Both the position numbers and the translations under genes were made by a program. The notes beneath the pieces are model-generated. The model did no database searches. It had not been told where the DNA came from and worked only from the letters and a program-made list of their open reading frames with translations. From positions 1,326,390 to 1,390,389 of the forward strand of contig NW_025336481.1 in NCBI RefSeq assembly GCF_004798865.1: 64,000 nt of DNA, read 5' to 3'. Shown here piece by piece: positions 54,601-62,859 of the stretch. Every line of letters starts with the position of its first letter. Position 1 is the first letter of the stretch. The DNA is from Varanus komodoensis (Eukaryota > Chordata > Lepidosauria > Squamata > Varanidae).

Positions 54601-57600
54601 TTGGAGCCGAGCTTCTCTCATTCCGAAAGCGTGAAAGGCCTCTTAGTCACTGGCAGCAACAGCTCCCCGGCCAAGCAGAGCTGATATTTTTGGTATGTGG
54701 GCCCGGTGCCGTCTGCCTTCTCTCCACCCACCCGCTCGGCACGGCCCTTTCTCCAGCGTGGGATCCAGCCGCCGGGCTGCGAGGGACACGACCCGCACCG
54801 CGCCCAGAGCGACCCCTGCACAGAGCACGTACCCGGTCCTTTGGCCCCTGCTTCTTGATAATTTTCACGGCGAGCTTGAGGCCCGTCTCCTTCACAGTGC
54901 ACACTCGGACTTCTCCAAACTTCCCCCTGGGGCAAGAAAGAAACTCACGTTGCCACCGCATTGCGGGGGGGGGGGGGCTCTCTCAGAGCTTCCTTCCAAG
55001 TCCGACGCAGAGGATCACTCCCCCCCCAAGGAGCGCATGCTGAACTTGTGCGGCTTGGCCTGCCCGTGCGGGTTGCGCCCCCTTTTCTGCCCCCGCACTT
55101 GCCGGAGCCTCTATTGCAACCTCGGGGCCCAGACACTTTTGCTTGTCTAAGAGAGGACATATCCTGGCAGCATAATGAGGGGGTGCCCCACGGAGAAGGG
55201 GGGACCCCGCTGGAGCACGGCCCCTGTCTTACCCGCCTAGCATGTCCTTGGTGTTGATGCTGAAGGTATCTCTGAAGTCCCCCGTCCTCAGCTGGACGAT
55301 GCGGTGGGTGAACGGGGCTGGTGGCGGCGGAGTGTCGTCTGAAAGAGACCAGGGCGGTAAGCAGAAGAGCCAGGGGCCGGTTCCACCCGACGGACGGTGC
55401 TGCTAAGCGGGGCATCTCCGCGACTTCCACAGAGGTGGGGTAGCCCAGGGCAGGTAAGGGGAGTTCTTTGCGCTGAGCATCGCCAAGGCATGTTCAGAGA
55501 GTGACACCTGCTGGCTAAACCCTAAAAGGGAGACTGCCAGCCCAAACCATCCGAGCGGTTGCTTGGGGTACAAAGGGCTTCAGGGCCCACACGGACGTGA
55601 CCTGGGGATCCTAGCTAAGTCACCCGAGGTGCTGAGGTTCTGGGTGCACGGGGACAACAGCCCTGGCCCTCCCCAGAGGCACCGCCTGGCCCTCAGCCAG
55701 CCAGCTCTAAGGGAGGGCTCCAGCCAGTGGCCCTCCTGCTGGGCTTTTGTTCTGGAGGAAGAGGAGGGCTGGCCCCTCCTGACCAGCAGGAGGTTTCCTT
55801 GGCTGGCCAAGGAGGCAGGCTGACTGCCCCTGAAGCACAGGATCGGCATCAAGGACAGCGGAGCTGCGGGGCCAGAGGGTCTGTCCCCACTTAGTGCAGG
55901 ACTCCCAGCTGCGCCACCCCCTCCGACCGCTGTCCAGATGCATCCTGAATGCCTCCCTTCAGTACAGCCCCCCCCCCCCCCCCACACACACCTGGGAACT
56001 GGTTCCATGGTCGTCCTGCTCTAACCACCAGGAGGCTCTGTCACTGCCCCCCCCCACGCTTGGAGAGCCCTGCTGTGCCCCACTGGGGTGGAATTGGGCT
56101 GTTCTTGGCTCCGTGTCCTTCTGTCATGCTGCAGATCCTCTGGGGGGGGTGTCTCTGCAGAGCCGTGCCACCCAGAGAAAGCTGTCAGAGCAAGACCGGC
56201 TCCTGGCTCTCGGGGGGCCCTTCCACGCTGCCAGACTCCATGCGAGGGGGTGCCCCTGAGGACTGCCCACCGCCCGGCAGGAGTGGGGGAGGGAAAGCCT
56301 GCACCAGCCACGCAAGGATGCCAACAACGCTCCGGGAGACGGAGGCGGCTCCCAGGTCAGGCACCCTCTGCAACCGCCCTGGCTGTGGCCCCCTTCAGTC
56401 ACGGGCCAGGCCAGGCCACCTCTGTGCCACATCAGTGGGGCACAAAGAGATACTGCGCAGAGAGGAGGACCCTTTCTGTGGGGCACCACAGGAAACTCGG
56501 CTCCACCCCTTTGTTGATCCACCTTCTGCTTATTCCCCTCATCTGTATAGTTCACCCCCCCCCCAACAGCCCCAACAGCGCTGCCCCGGCTCCGAGCACG
56601 CCTGAAGCCACCCCCTGCCCGCAGCCAGTCGTGCGCCGCGTGAGCCCGTGGCAAAAAGGGAGGGCCTGGGAACCCAGCAGAGGACCAAGCCCTCTGTGGG
56701 GGGGCGGGGGGAGCCAGTGCTGAAGCGACGGCTGTTGCTGATCGTAAGCAACCGGCGCCGGCCATAAATTGAGAGCCTCAGAGCGGCTGCGCTGGATCAG
56801 AGCAGGGCCCGTGTGGTCCAGCATTCGGTTCACGCTGTGGCTGGCCAGCTGCCACACGGGCAAGGCCACAGACACGACGTGTGTGCAGATCCTCCCACCC
56901 ATGTTCCCCGGCAACTGGTGCACAAGGGCACAATGACTCTAGTCCTGGGGGTCCTGAATGGCCAGCAGGACTCCCAGCCAGGGGTAGCCTTCTCCTCCAG
57001 GGGCGAACCCCACCTCCCGTTCGCGCCCGTTCCAGCATTTGCCCATGCGTTGCGCGAAGAAGCCCCTTCTCTTCCCTCTCTGGAGTCTCCCACCTGCCAG
57101 CTTCACCGGGTGACCCTCTGGGTCCCAGTCAGACGGGAGCAGGAGCAAAATGTCTCTTTCCCGCCCCATGCAACCTTTGGGACACTTCCCCCACGCCTGC
57201 CCTCATTCACGCTTTTTCCAAGCTAAACAAACCCCGATGTCACACTTAAGTGACCTTCCAGGGGATTCAGGAAGCCTGAAATCTGACCTATGGGACAATC
57301 GCATGACGGATACAAGAACTGAATCATGTTCTTTCAAGAGATGTGGAGATTTGGCACCATCAAAAGGAATCTGGCCACAGCGACAACCAATTGACACTGA
57401 GCAGCCCCCATATTGATGCAAACCTCTTTGTTTTTACATTGAAGATCCTAGTTCTCATTAATTTTACAGGCTGTCTCTCCACCTGACAGTCTTCAAACCA
57501 GAGGTAAATGTTATGCAACTATTGTGATGAAATAGTTTTCATGATACGGAGAGAGATCGTATCCAAAATGTCTGAGGACGTGCAGGCCAAGTCAGCAAGG

Positions 57601-60600
57601 GCAGGCAGCTCCTGGCAGAAGGCAGCTTTGCCCAGAAGTCTCCAGCCTCGGCTCGACAGAACCAGGGCCCAAAGCAGCAGCTGCCCACAGAAGCTCTACT
57701 GCCGTGGCCCGTGGCTGGCAGCCTGTGGACCAAAAACAGGCCACCTTCTGGACAAGCACTCCACAAGCCAGGAGCAGGGCACCTGTGTATCTCAGAAAGA
57801 GGCTCCGAAGCGTAACGAGTGTACACCGAAATCCCTTTCAATGGCCATGCGACTGAAGGAGCACTGCCCGTGGGCCCGGAAGCTGGGAAAGATGCTTCGT
57901 GAGAGCTTCGTGCGCAGGGCGAGGAAAGGGCCGCTGGCCCTGACCAGCACTGACCGCTGGTGTGACTCAAAACAGAAATGGTCCTGCGTGAAGCAGAGGG
58001 GTGGGTTCTTGGGGGTGCGGTGCTGTCGCCCCCTTAGGTGCAGAGAGCCATGGAAGAGGAATCCCTTTTCGTGCTAAAAGTGCACAGCTCAGTCCAGGCC
58101 TTGTGCGAAACAGTATCTTAGAATTCCAAATTGCTGCACACACAGCGTATTTCTTTCTCACCTGCTTTTATCATCTCAGGACTTGGTTGTATCACTGTTA
58201 AATCTCTGGTATTTTTGAATTTTTGACACTGAATGTGCTTTTTTCCCCACTGCATTTTATCAGTTTATGCTCTGAGTTGCCTGGAGCATAACATGATTGG
58301 GGGACTTCATATCAACAGAGCAGACAGAATAAAGGGCTGGAAAACCTGGGAGCGCTTCTGCTGGCCAGGGAAGCATGGGGGCTTCCGGATGAGGAGGAAG
58401 TACAACTCCTATCTTCCCCGGCCTCTGGCTGGGGCTGAGGTCCAGCTGCTTCTGGAAGGCCCTGGGGTCCCCCAACTCCTGATGTGGCCAGTGCTGACGC
58501 AGAGGGGCCAAAGGCTTGGCAGCTCTGAGGGCCGTTTGGGGCCCCTCCCGGAGCTATTCGTCCTCGTTCTCTATGCTGTGAATTCTACCCCAGTGCAGCC
58601 CGAGCCCCTTTTTAAACCACTGTGCCCATGCTGGGAGAGCTGCACCCCGTTTCTGCTTTCCACCCGCCCTGGCAGAGATGCCGGCCAGGCACTGCCCGCA
58701 CGCCCACCTCCACAGTCCTAAGGACTAGCAACTTGCATTATCAATTTTTTTTAAATCCCGCTCGGTCGGCCCTGCCCGCTCCCCCGCTCGAGCCCGGGCC
58801 AAGCCGGCTCCGGGCCGCACGCAGAGGCCTCCGTGGCCTTACCCAAGATCTGCATTGGGTCCTCCTTGCCAAAGTCCGGGGTGAGGTAGGGGCTGGTGGG
58901 CGTCTCCGGCGGCCGAGCCTCGGCGTCTGCGGGAGCGGGAGCAGCCGCACCCACCGCAGCCCCCGGGGCAGGCGACGGAGGCGGCGCGGCCGGGCGCGGC
59001 TCCCCCTTGGCCCGGNNNNNNNNNNNNNNNNNNNNNNNNNNNNNNNNNNNNNNNNNNNNNNNNNNNNNNNNNNNNNNNNNNNNNNNNNNNNNNNNNNNNN
59101 NNNNNNNNNNNNNNNGGTCCTGGGCCGGGCCGGGGCCCTCCGGGGGCTCGGCTTCTCCGGCGGCCCCTTGCGGTGTCTGCGCTCCGTGGACGGGCGGGCC
59201 CCCCTCCGCAGCATCCTCCGAGCTGAAACGGGCAGGCACGGCTGAGCTCTCCGGGCGCCGCGCCCGATCCGCGCCGAGCGGCGCCTCCGCGGCGCTCCTG
59301 CGACCCCGCGCCCTGGCGGGGGGCTGCGCGGAAGGCCGGCGGCGCGCCCCTGCCTCGAGCCGGCCCCCGGGGCAAGGGGGAACCCGGTGCCCGCCGGGGC
59401 GGAAGCCGCCCCGAGCGGGGACTGGCGTGGCACCTGCCGGAGCTGCTTTGCAATATATTACGCTGGTGACACTTGTGCACGCACCGGATCGCACATCACC
59501 CCTCAGGTGGCAAGCTGGGGCGAGTGCTGACTGGACTGCAGCTCCTGAGCAAGGAGAAGGCAGGGCCGGTGGGTGCGCTGCACGGGAACCTTTAAGGGAA
59601 TGAAGCTATGCTGCAACATTTTGCTGCAGGTCTCCTTCCCATGTCTGGACACACGCATTATATTGTGTTTGCAGGGAGCAAGAGGGAAGGCTGAAAGGGG
59701 CTCTCTCAGATGGGGGAATAAGCGCAATTCCCTTTCCTAACTGTGGAACAATTCTCCCTAGAGAAGAACTGCATTCACGCCGTGCTGGGAATTGGGCTAG
59801 GACTGTTACGGTTCCAGCTGTCTTCTTGCGGAAACCTTTCCAGGGGCAGCAGAAGCCCTTGCAGAGCTGACCTTCCTCACCTCTCCTTCCTGGGCAGAGG
59901 ATGGTGGCCGGGAGACGCTCTTTGCTTTGGTGCACTCCGTGAGCCAGGGACAAAGGCCTTACTGGGAGCGGCAGTCCAGCCCATCTGGAGTGCACCCGGT
60001 TGGGAAAGGATATTCCACAGGATTGGGCTGCATTTGAGTTTTACAGACGTGGGTCTGCTGCAGCACAGCGTTTCCTGCAAGGCAGGATGAGAAGGCAGAG
60101 CAAGGCTCTCCCTGTGGTGGCCACAAAATGGAGGAACGTGCTCCTCAGCAAAGCGCCACTGCACTGGGTGACGTGCTTTGGCCATGGGCAAGGCATCTTT
60201 CTCCCAGGAGTTAAGAAAGGGGGTAAGGAGGGTTAACGCAGCGTCACATCCAGGCGTCCCCACGAAAAATGCCTCGGGGCCTGTTCAGACATGCCAGCAT
60301 TCTCACGCAGAAGTCCTTTCTGCGCAGGAATAGGTGTGAGTCCCACACACCTGTCATCACAGGTGACAGTTGCAACGGCCTGGGATGCTGCTGTGTCTCG
60401 AGGCAGAGCACTGGCCAGTTTTGCTCACTGGCACCTTCTCAACTGGCAGCATCTGCTCAAAGGGTCAGGTGGCACCTTTCCACGTCCCACCTGGGATGCT
60501 CCCGGAGCCAGAGTTTTTGGCCCCATTTCCCGGGCATGTGCCCTTGCACCCAGACCTTCCACTCAGAACCCTCTGGTGGTTTCCTCCCTCTTCTTCCTGT

Positions 60601-61752
60601 CACAGAATGAGCACAGGTTGACTGCGGTTTGCCTTTGAATTGTGGGATGTTGAAGCGCGGACTATGATCTTGTCTGGACTCAGCCGAGATCATAAACCAT
60701 GGTGGAAAACCCCCATTTCGACCACCCACACGCCACCCTGGAGGTGGGTTGCCCTGTTGGCCGAACCCAGGCTGCCGGCCGGCCATGGACTGTGCTTCCG
60801 CTGAGCCACCGTGCCGTGGCCCCCTGTCCATCGTCCTGCCACACGACCCGCGACGGGCCCTGAGCGTCCCTCCGCCTGCGGGCAGCAAGTGCCTGAACAA
60901 CACGTGGCGGAGCTGAACGACGGGGCGGGTGTCCTGCGTTTGAGGGAGCTGGCAGAGGACCCTCATCCATCTATTCGATGGACACCCAACCCCAAGGCCG
61001 GCTCTGGTCAAAGTGCCCAACGGGAGAGCTGCAGTGGCTGGAAGTGGTCCATCGACCTGGGCAGCGACTGGGCCAGCATGCAGCTCACCTGGGCAGCACC
61101 TGGACGTGTGACACTTCCACCTGAAATACGGTTCCCCCCTAATTTGGCACCTCACAGTACGAATGCGTGCATGTCAGGGTGTGCAGATCGGCAGTCTCCT
61201 CACTCCCCTTTCTGGGGAGGCGATCCTGCACTTTTGGCGATGTGTCACTGGCCACTCTGTGCGCAAGATCCGCCCACGTTGCTGCACTGGCCCCCGTGGA
61301 GGAAATCCCCCTCCCAAAGTATGCCACCCAAAGCTCTCCCACTGCCCCCGAGAGCCGCGGTGTCCGTGTCAGAGATCAGCTCTGCCAATGGACTACGGAC
61401 ACCCACCGGCTGGCGACCCCAGAGCAAAGGGAGGTGTGGAGCAGGACAGGTACCTGGGCACGTTGGCCGGGCAGCTGAGGCTCTGCTGAAGGTGCAGGTG
61501 CTTCGGGGCGGTGCTGGCAGCGGGGGCCTGGCTCCCCTCGGGCTCCTCGACGGCCCCTGGGATGCCCCCTCCTGCCCCGGCTGGGCTCGGCTCCTCTGCC
61601 ACCTGGGCCTCACTCGGACGGGCACCCTCTCCTTCTGCAGCATGGTCTCCTGCCACGGGGCTCACTTTTGCCCCCTCTTTCGGCTCTGCCGGGGCCTGTC
61701 CTCCGCCTCCTCCGGTATCGTGGGCGCTGCAGGATCCGCCGTCCTTCTCCAT
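45598..61752 (-). CDS. MYLK2: Myosin light chain kinase 2, skeletal-type (one exon broken by a gap)
   Basis: This is a calcium/calmodulin-dependent kinase that phosphorylates myosin regulatory light chain in skeletal muscle. Minus-strand coding blocks are 61752-61454, 59222-59116 (to gap), 59015-58843, 55338-55233, 54926-54833, 50761-50652, 50106-49965, 48762-48692, 48508-48380, 46906-46754, 46166-46034 and 45678-45598, and all phases join. The glycine loop is LGGGKFGEV, the ATP lysine lies in LAVKIIKK, the catalytic loop is HLDLKPEN, the metal site DFGLARR, and the activation-segment end FGTPEFLSPE. The calmodulin-binding tail RRRWKKNFIGVCAANRFKK matches human MYLK2 except at a few places. 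QILDDTPPPPAP before the kinase also matches MYLK2 rather than MYLK3 or MYLK4. The N-terminus is low-complexity and least certain. Confidence 0.95.
45679..46033 (-). other. MYLK2 last intron
   Basis: 355 bases containing a CCA repeat at 45862-45884. Confidence 0.85.
45862..45884. repeat. (CCA)n microsatellite
   Basis: About seven units in the last MYLK2 intron. Confidence 0.9.
46034..46166 (-). CDS. MYLK2: MYLK2 exon: kinase C-lobe end
   Basis: 133 bases: one base completing Ser, then GRMSAAQCLQHPWLNNLAEK to MRRRWK. Donor GTAAGG. Confidence 0.95.
46167..46753 (-). other. MYLK2 intron between C-lobe exons
   Basis: 587 bases; no recognised element. Confidence 0.8.
46754..46906 (-). CDS. MYLK2: MYLK2 exon: kinase C-lobe
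   Basis: 153 bases encoding LSGLSPFLGDNDTETLNNV through DEAKDFVSNLIIKEK. The donor is GTCTGG, weaker than usual, but no other GT keeps the phase to the next exon. Confidence 0.93.
46907..48379 (-). other. MYLK2 intron
   Basis: About 1.5 kb, with G runs near 47425 and 47735. No gene or named repeat is seen. Confidence 0.75.
48380..48508 (-). CDS. MYLK2: MYLK2 exon: activation segment
   Basis: Encodes YNPREKLKVNFGTPEFLSPE to DMWSMGVITYM; acceptor CCCTGCCAG, donor GTGAGT. Confidence 0.95.
48692..48762 (-). CDS. MYLK2: MYLK2 exon: DFG motif
   Basis: Encodes PENILCVTAKGHMVKIIDFG LAR plus two bases. Acceptor TTTCCCACAG and donor GTAGCC. Confidence 0.95.
48763..49964 (-). other. MYLK2 intron with an old interspersed repeat
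   Basis: 1.2 kb. 48940-49360 has repeated CCATGGTT and AAACCATGG-type words and TGTTGTCTGAACTCAGC. Similar sequence occurs at 51470-51530, 60640-60720 and 63030-63180. It looks like an inverted-repeat DNA element I cannot name. Confidence 0.45.
49965..50106 (-). CDS. MYLK2: MYLK2 exon: catalytic loop
   Basis: Encodes VEGGELFERIIDEDYRLTEV to MRVLHLDLK, ending in phase 0 at GTGCTC. The acceptor is TGCGCAG. Confidence 0.95.
50107..50651 (-). other. MYLK2 intron with a SINE fragment
   Basis: 545 bases. 50275-50345 (GGAGCCCTGCGAGGTAGGCT) is a short antisense SINE fragment. Confidence 0.65.
50652..50761 (-). CDS. MYLK2: MYLK2 exon: kinase N-lobe helix C
   Basis: Encodes EMAEVEIDVMNQLNHQHLIQ to REIMLFME plus two bases. 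Acceptor GTCCTGCAG, donor GTGAGT. Confidence 0.95.
51535..51552. repeat. (GT)n microsatellite
   Basis: Nine dinucleotide units followed by a G run. Confidence 0.93.
51640..51898 (+). mobile_element. CR1-type LINE 3' end
   Basis: AGGAAGCGCTTCCTGACAGT, GGTGTGGGTGCTCAAGGATA and GGGGGTCAGACTAGATGGCC run to a CGGTTTCTGTTTCT end. It shares a long block with the copy at 27770-27925. Confidence 0.72.
52640..52965 (+). mobile_element. CR1-type LINE copy, sense
   Basis: AGGCCAGTTGCTGGGGAACA and GGCCTGATCCAGCAGGGTTC are hallmark motifs of the squamate CR1 segment ending 'ggtctgatccagcagggctctt'. The copy at 62030-62520 is the antisense version. Confidence 0.65.
52990..53187 (-). mobile_element. Sauria-type SINE, antisense
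   Basis: TTTTATCCTCACAACCATCC and GGGACTGGCCCAGTCACCCA are body; CACTCTAACCACTATGCCAC is the reversed head. Confidence 0.8.
53340..53578 (-). mobile_element. Sauria-type SINE, antisense
   Basis: TTTATCCTCCTAACAACCTG and GACTGTCCCAAAGCGACCCC are body, with a reversed head ending GCCGCTGCACCACGCCG. It lies in the same orientation about 150 bases from the previous copy. Confidence 0.78.
54105..54345 (+). mobile_element. Sauria-type SINE, nearly full length
   Basis: GGTCCGGGTTCTGCCCCCCA carries the B box, then GGATGACTTTGGGCCCAGCA and CCTACCTCACAGGGCTGTTG, ending CGGCGGGATAGGAATACAAT with an AATAAGTGAGTAAG tail. Confidence 0.85.
54833..54926 (-). CDS. MYLK2: MYLK2 exon: ATP-binding lysine
   Basis: Encodes GKFGEVRVCTVKETGLKLAV KIIKKQGPKDR; acceptor CTTGCCCCAG, donor GTACGT. 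Confidence 0.95.
55233..55338 (-). CDS. MYLK2: MYLK2 exon: kinase start
   Basis: Encodes DTPPPPAPFTHRIVQLRTGD to INTKDMLGG. Acceptor CTCTTTCAG, donor GTAAGA. Confidence 0.95.
55339..58842 (-). other. MYLK2 intron with CR1 copy
   Basis: About 3.5 kb. A CR1-like copy lies at 56780-57235 and a palindromic repeat near 58370-58500. A C-run lies at about 55966-55982. No gene is recognised; 57500-58260 shows nothing named. Confidence 0.65.
56780..57235 (-). mobile_element. CR1-type LINE copy, antisense
   Basis: The order CGCTGGATCAGAGCAGGGCC, TGTTCCCCGGCAACTGGTGC, TTGCGCGAAGAAGCCCCTTC, CAGCTTCACCGGGTGACCCT and TTTTTCCAAGCTAAACAAAC follows the antisense squamate CR1 consensus. 62030-62520 is a second copy with the same order. 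Confidence 0.7.
58843..59015 (-). CDS. MYLK2: MYLK2 N-terminal exon, 3' part after the gap
   Basis: Reads an Ala/Pro-rich stretch into SPYLTPDFGKEDPMQIL and donor GTAAGG. The final base joins the next exon to give QILDD, the same junction as human QILDDCPPPPAP. An internal CCCGCAG before ACGCCGAGG could be an alternative acceptor. Confidence 0.88.
59016..59115. other. Assembly gap (100 N) inside a MYLK2 exon
   Basis: Unknown bases in a GC-rich N-terminal coding part. Reading phase on the two sides is compatible with a gap length of 3n+1, which 100 happens to satisfy; the true length is unknown. Confidence 0.97.
59116..59222 (-). CDS. MYLK2: MYLK2 N-terminal exon, 5' part before the gap
   Basis: A strong acceptor (GCCTGCCCGTTTCAG) opens a frame with SEDAAEGGPPVHGAQTPQG and AEPPEGPGPAQD running into the gap. 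Low-complexity Pro/Gly/Glu composition fits the unstructured MYLK2 N-terminus. Its first base completes the split Ser codon from the exon at 61454-61752. Confidence 0.75.
59223..61453 (-). other. MYLK2 first coding intron
   Basis: About 2.2 kb. It includes a palindromic repeat arm at 59960-60020, an L2-type fragment at 60085-60215 and a CCATGG-type repeat piece near 60640-60720. Confidence 0.6.
60085..60215 (+). mobile_element. L2-type LINE 3' fragment
   Basis: CTCTCCCTGTGGTGGCCACA and AAATGGAGGAACGTGCTCCT match the LINE 3' region that also occurs at 6700 and 12930. It is short and diverged. Confidence 0.45.
61454..61752 (-). CDS. MYLK2: MYLK2 first coding exon (probable)
   Basis: The ATG at 61752 opens MEKDGGSCSAHDTGGGGGQA, and the exon ends LSCPANVP plus two bases at donor GTACCT. 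Those two bases and the C of the next exon make Ser, so phase agrees. It is acidic and low-complexity like other MYLK2 N-termini but not clearly alignable with human. The call rests on strand, position, splice phase and composition. Confidence 0.65.
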
Positions 61753-62029
61753 CCTCCACTGTCCTGGAAGGGTCTCTTTGAGTGGTGTGTGCGCAGGAGC
61801 GCCAGCTCAGCTCCTGCACGACAGGCGAGATCAAAAGCCAAAGGAGGCTGTCAGCGGGAGAGTGCATTTTTTCCATATTGCAGGCTATAAAAATAAACCG
61901 TGAAGGTTTGGGGAGACGGCAAGAAATCAGGCCGAGGGGTTGCAAACCTGAAGGACAAATTCCAGATTCCCGTTTGGAGACCCTCGGGGTGGGCACAGCA
62001 GTGGCGACCGAGGCAAACCAGGCGGACGA
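61753..62029 (-). other. Upstream of the MYLK2 start codon
   Basis: CCCTTCCAG lies 15 bases before the ATG on the minus strand and may be a splice acceptor from a noncoding first exon. No TATA box or CpG island is evident. Confidence 0.35.
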
Positions 62030-62520
62030 AAGGCAAGCGGGGGGAGCAAAAGAGCACAAACACACGAGGGAAGCCCTGCCGGATCAGACCCAAGCCCCCC
62101 CCAGCCCCCCCCCCCAGGGGGGGGGGGGGGGGGGGGGAGGGAGCTGCCCCCAGGATCCCTCCAGCAGGAAGGGGGCGAGACCCCCTCCTGCCCAGCTCCC
62201 CAGCAACTGGTGCAAGCAGGCAGGCCGCCCCTGGAGAAGGAGGGAGCACCTGGCCAGCAAGGCTAGTGGCCACCGATAGCCGCCTCCTCTGTGAATCTGC
62301 CCAATCCTCTTTCAAAGCCACCCAGATTGGCGGCCATCGCCTCTTCCTGCGGCAGCGAATCCCACGGTTTCAATACATGTTGTGTGAAGAAGTCCGTCCT
62401 TCTCTCTGTACTATACCTCCCACCAGTCACCTTCACGGAATGACCCCGGGTTCAAGTGTAATGGGAAAGGGAGAAAAATGTCCACCTCTCGACTTTCTCC
62501 ACACTGTGCATCATTTTATT
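62030..62520 (-). mobile_element. CR1-type LINE copy, antisense, well preserved
   Basis: CCCTGCCGGATCAGACCCAA, TCCCCAGCAACTGGTGCAAG, GGCTAGTGGCCACCGATAGC, CAATCCTCTTTCAAAGCCAC, GGCAGCGAATCCCACGGTTT and TCGACTTTCTCCACACTGTG follow the antisense squamate CR1 consensus in order. A C-run/G-run palindrome interrupts it near 62095-62137. Confidence 0.8.
62095..62137. repeat. C-run/G-run palindromic homopolymer
   Basis: C-rich tracts at 62095-62115 are followed by one A and 21 G residues. The length is probably imprecise in the assembly. Confidence 0.85.
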
Positions 62521-62610
62521 TATTTACTTATTTAAAACATTTCTATGCCGCCCCATCGCAGCAAAGCCTCGGGGCAGCTCACAAAGAATACACCAAAAAT
62601 ATTTTGAACA
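62521..62610 (-). mobile_element. L2/CR1-type LINE 3' terminus, antisense
   Basis: TATTTATTTACTTATTTAAA then ACATTTCTATGCCGCCCCAT and CCTCGGGGCAGCTCAC are the reverse complement of the LINE end at 7010-7060. Confidence 0.65.
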
Positions 62611-62639
62611 CCTCTCTCCTGGCTCCCTCGCCAATAAAA

Positions 62640-62855
62640 TACGGTATTACACAACATGGCATTTACATCCCGCCTTTTCCCCCTTGAGAGCAGTCCAGGG
62701 AGGCTTACATAGCTCCGTTTTATTCTGACAACAACAACCCTGCACAGCAGGCCGGGCTGAGAGCGAGTGCCTGGCCCAAAGTTCCCCAGGGCCCCTCACG
62801 GTCAAGTGGGGACTCGAACCCAAAGCGTTAGCAGAGGCAGTGCAACCTTTTAGGA
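62640..62855 (-). mobile_element. Sauria-type SINE, antisense, nearly full length
   Basis: TTACATCCCGCCTTTTCCCC, AACAACAACCCTGCACAGCA and GTGCCTGGCCCAAAGTTCCC, then a reversed B box in GGGGACTCGAACCCAAAGCG. Confidence 0.82.
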
Positions 62856-62859
62856 CAGG

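Larger units (their letters stand above)
50762..54832 (-). other. Longest kinase-region MYLK2 intron, rich in mobile elements
   Basis: About 4.1 kb. It holds a (GT)n at 51535-51552, a CR1 3' end at 51640-51898, a CR1-like copy at 52640-52965, two antisense SINEs at 52990-53187 and 53340-53578, and a sense SINE at 54105-54345. Confidence 0.75.
58780..59440 (-). promoter_or_regulatory. GC-rich CpG-dense block around the MYLK2 N-terminal exon
   Basis: High CpG content spans the gap and adjacent coding and intronic sequence. It is internal to the gene if 61752 is the true start, so it may be an exonic island or an alternative promoter. Confidence 0.4.

Noticed and set aside
45598-61752. Alternative identity as MYLK3 or MYLK4
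   Set aside because: The tail with RRRWKKNF and NRFKKI, the QILDD-PPPPAP lead-in and the FOXS1 neighbour fit MYLK2.
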